From NCBI GenBank assembly GCA_041496705.1, contig JBGQFD010000133.1:1-7479 (forward strand): a stretch of DNA of 7,479 nucleotides. Direction: 5' to 3'. The position numbers and the translations under genes are program-made. The first letter of the stretch is position 1. Each line of letters begins with the position of its first letter. The notes beneath the pieces are model-generated. The model was not told the DNA's origin, searched no databases, and saw only the letters and a program-made list of their open reading frames with translations. Shown piece by piece: positions 5,692 through 7,479 of this stretch. The DNA comes from VBDM01 sp041496705. GTDB taxonomy: Bacteria; Pseudomonadota; Gammaproteobacteria; Burkholderiales; SG8-39.

Positions 5692-6322
5692 GCTGCTCGC
5701 CGCATCGACGGCCGCCGCGGTTGCGGTCTGGGGTTGCGTCAACATGGGCGGTGGCATGGCGGCGAAATCCTCGAGCGGCATTCCGCTCGGTAGCTCGGGA
5801 CCGCATGCGGTGCAGCCGCTACCCGACAAGCCGCGCTTCGGCCAGCCGGTCAGCGAGGCCGACCTCGTTGCGTGGAACATCGATATCCGCACTCCCGACG
5901 GCCTGGGCTTGCCGGCGGGCCAGGGGTCAGTCGCCGAAGGGAAGAAAATCTACGAGGCGAACTGCGTCGCCTGCCATGGCGCGGACGCCAAGGGCGGCTC
6001 GGTGTACGGCACTATGGTCGGCGGCATCGGCTCGTTCAAGGGCAGCCCGCGCGTGGTCACGCCTGGCAGCATGTACCCGTACGCGCCGATTCTCTTCGAC
6101 TATATCCGCCGCTCGATGCCGATGGACCGCCCGCAAGCGCTGACGGCGAGCGAAGTGTACGCGCTGTCGGCATACCTGCTCAACCTGAACGGCCTGGTCC
6201 CGGCGAGCGCGGTGATGGATCAGAACTCGCTGCCGCGCGTGCAGATGCCAAATCGCGACGGCTTCCTCATCGACGACCGGCCCGACACGAAGGCCGTGCG
6301 GTGCATGACAAACTGCAGGTGA
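5672..6322 (+). CDS. soxD: SoxD-like monohaem cytochrome c subunit
   Basis: This 216-residue c-type cytochrome is the expected electron-accepting partner of the SoxC-like protein. One haem site is present, CVACH (Cys98, Cys101, His102) in ANCVACHGADAKGG. The SMPMDRP segment (Met149, Met151) is the likely source of the distal Met ligand, followed by the SoxD-like ALTASEVYALSAYLLNLNG. The tail AVRCMTNCR with two Cys is also typical of this family. The N-terminus is a hydrophobic export signal with Cys22 in VWGC, which is only a poor lipobox because of Trp at -2, so it may be soluble or lipid-anchored. Only one haem domain is present, unlike the two-haem SoxD of Paracoccus. The start lies inside soxC and has GGGGAGG upstream, suggesting coupled translation. 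Confidence 0.85.
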   Translation: MSSAKLKLLAASTAAAVAVWGCVNMGGGMAAKSSSGIPLGSSGPHAVQPLPDKPRFGQPVSEADLVAWNIDIRTPDGLGLPAGQGSVAEGKKIYEANCVACHGADAKGGSVYGTMVGGIGSFKGSPRVVTPGSMYPYAPILFDYIRRSMPMDRPQALTASEVYALSAYLLNLNGLVPASAVMDQNSLPRVQMPNRDGFLIDDRPDTKAVRCMTNCR

Positions 6323-6343
6323 GCGCGCGACGCGTGCGCTACG

Positions 6344-6372
6344 ACGGCCGGGTCTTCCCGGCCGTTTTGTTT
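6344..6372 (+). terminator. intrinsic terminator after soxCD
   Basis: A nine-pair stem ACGGCCGGG / CCCGGCCGT with loop TCTT (6344-6365) is followed by TTTTGTTT. It lies 21 nt after the cytochrome stop codon. It suggests that the Rieske oxygenase gene has its own promoter or depends on read-through. Confidence 0.85.
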
Positions 6373-6383
6373 CTGGCGGCACA

Positions 6384-6400
6384 CGTTTCCCGACGAAACG
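6384..6400. promoter_or_regulatory. operator-like palindrome upstream of the Rieske gene
   Basis: CGTTTC-N5-GAAACG is a perfect six-pair inverted repeat of 17 bp, the size of a typical dimeric repressor or activator site. It lies directly after the soxCD terminator and 91 bp before the Rieske start, in the 169-bp gap 6323-6491. I found no convincing -35/-10 pair in that gap. The regulator is unknown. Confidence 0.35.
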
Positions 6401-6491
6401 CGGAATAAGAAAAGGCGCATGAAGAAATAAGACAGGAATCTTGCCGCCCCCTGCCCAGCAGGCACAGAATTGCCCTGAAGGAGACTCGCTT

Positions 6492-7479
6492 ATGGCCAAG
6501 TCAGCAGCCCAGTGGAACGCGCCGCCGAAATTTCCGGCGACACATTACGTCGATTCCCGCGTCTATACCGACGCGGCGATCTTCGCGGAGGAAAAGGAGA
6601 AACTGTTCAAGCCGTCGTGGATCATCGCCTGCCACGAGTCCGAGTTGCCCGAGGCGTACGACTACCGCCTGTTCACGCACCCGGCGGGCGTGCCGCTGAT
6701 CGTGATCCGCGGCGACGACGCGAAGGTGCGCGCGTTCTACAACATCTGCCCGCACCGCGGCAACACGATCCTGTACGACCCCGCCGGCAACGCGAAGCGC
6801 ATGACCTGCATCTTTCACCAGTGGTCATACGACGCGCGCGGCAATTGCGTCGACATCTCGCGCGCCGAGCAGGGCTACCAGGACCGCTTCCGCAAGGAGG
6901 ATGCGTCGATGCGCGAGGTGAAGTGCGAGGTCGGCTATGGCGGCTTCGCGTGGGTGAACCTCGCCGACGACTGCACGCCGCTACGCGAATTCATCGGCGG
7001 CGCCATGGACATCCTCGAGCCCTACATGCGGGAGCCGATGGAGGTGTTCCACTACCACAGGGCGCATGTGCGCACCAACTTCAAGTTGTGGCACGACACC
7101 AACAGCGAGTTCTACCATGACTTCCTGCACTACTTCAACCGCATCACCGGGATGATACAGCCCGGCTACTTCGACCGCCGCTACACCGGGTTTCCGAACG
7201 GCCACGCGACGGTCGGATCGATGCAGATCCAGTACGACAAGTACGAGGGCTCCAAAGAGCGCACGGTCGGCTGGCCGGGTATGGCGCCCGGCGGCTGGTA
7301 CATGGTCGATCTGTTCCCCGGCATGACCTACAACCTGCGCACCTCGGTGATGCGCATCGACACCTCGATCCCGCTCGGCCCGAACGACGTGCTGATCGAG
7401 TTCCGCGGATTGGGCCTGAAGCGCGATACCGCCCAGGAGCGCGCACAGCGCGTCTTCGACCACAATACGATCTGGGGCC
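6492..7479 (+). CDS. Rieske non-haem iron oxygenase alpha subunit (5' part)
   Basis: This is the first 329 codons of an aromatic ring-hydroxylating-type oxygenase large subunit, a cytoplasmic enzyme that uses electrons from a reductase to activate oxygen. The start at 6492 has AAGGAGA seven nucleotides upstream. The N-terminal Rieske domain has NICPHRGN (Cys86, His88) and TCIFHQWSYD (Cys106, His109), giving C-x-H-x17-C-x2-H, the standard spacing. The catalytic domain has the mononuclear iron region DTNSEFYHDFLHYF with His209 and His213. These His are separated by three residues and not the usual four, and Glu206 stands where most members have the bridging Asp. The third iron ligand lies beyond the right edge. 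The substrate is unknown; the two His and surrounding residues set it apart from well-known naphthalene and terephthalate dioxygenases. A link to desulfonating oxygenases is only suggested by the neighbouring soxCD-like genes. Confidence 0.92.
   Translation, partial: MAKSAAQWNAPPKFPATHYVDSRVYTDAAIFAEEKEKLFKPSWIIACHESELPEAYDYRLFTHPAGVPLIVIRGDDAKVRAFYNICPHRGNTILYDPAGNAKRMTCIFHQWSYDARGNCVDISRAEQGYQDRFRKEDASMREVKCEVGYGGFAWVNLADDCTPLREFIGGAMDILEPYMREPMEVFHYHRAHVRTNFKLWHDTNSEFYHDFLHYFNRITGMIQPGYFDRRYTGFPNGHATVGSMQIQYDKYEGSKERTVGWPGMAPGGWYMVDLFPGMTYNLRTSVMRIDTSIPLGPNDVLIEFRGLGLKRDTAQERAQRVFDHNTIWG

Noticed and set aside
6469..6484. GGCAC-N-TTGC pattern resembling a sigma-54 promoter just before the Rieske gene
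   Set aside because: The GG and GC elements are separated by 9 nt and not the required 10, and the site overlaps the ribosome-binding site.

Overview
The window looks like a piece of a high-GC proteobacterial chromosome, most likely a betaproteobacterium of the Burkholderiales type. I infer this from the Bug/TctC-family receptor next to a LysR regulator, the tannase/feruloyl-esterase-family exoenzyme, the SoxCD-type pair, the Rieske oxygenase and a perfect FNR/Anr-type site. None of these fixes the genus.

Layout, left to right. (1) 1-413, minus: the first ~137 codons of a periplasmic solute-binding protein of the tripartite tricarboxylate transporter (Bug/TctC) family, running off the left edge. 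(2) 414-619: a gap with copy 1 of a ~100-bp repeat and a 22-residue ORF overlapping it. (3) 620-1561, minus: a LysR-type regulator. (4) 1562-1695: a divergent control region with a LysR-type palindrome. (5) 1696-3435, plus: a secreted tannase-family serine esterase with an unusual acidic/His-rich tail, closed by a strong intrinsic terminator at 3462-3486. (6) 3487-4419: almost 1 kb with no intact recognisable gene. It is a gene graveyard holding a probable Bug-family C-terminal stub, repeat copy 2, a truncated HdrA/QmoB-like ferredoxin piece, a short unknown minus-strand ORF with a well-placed FNR-dependent promoter, and the soxC upstream region. (7) 4420-6322, plus: a SoxC-like molybdoenzyme and an overlapping SoxD-like monohaem cytochrome c, closed by a second terminator at 6344-6372. 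(8) 6384-6491: a short leader with an operator-like palindrome. (9) 6492 to the right edge, plus: the first 329 codons of a Rieske non-haem iron oxygenase alpha subunit.

How the parts may work together (inference). The LysR regulator probably controls the divergent esterase, which would release an aromatic acid in the periplasm. Bug receptors bind organic acids, including aromatic ones, so capture of the product by the left-edge receptor is plausible. The SoxCD pair would pass electrons from sulfite or sulfane sulfur to cytochrome c. Its position before a Rieske oxygenase raises the untested idea that the oxygenase is desulfonating and the SoxCD-like pair removes the sulfite. The most unusual non-coding signals are the two repeats, whose 25-nt ends are identical while the core has diverged, and the complete FNR class II promoter that drives only a gene remnant or a very small unknown gene.
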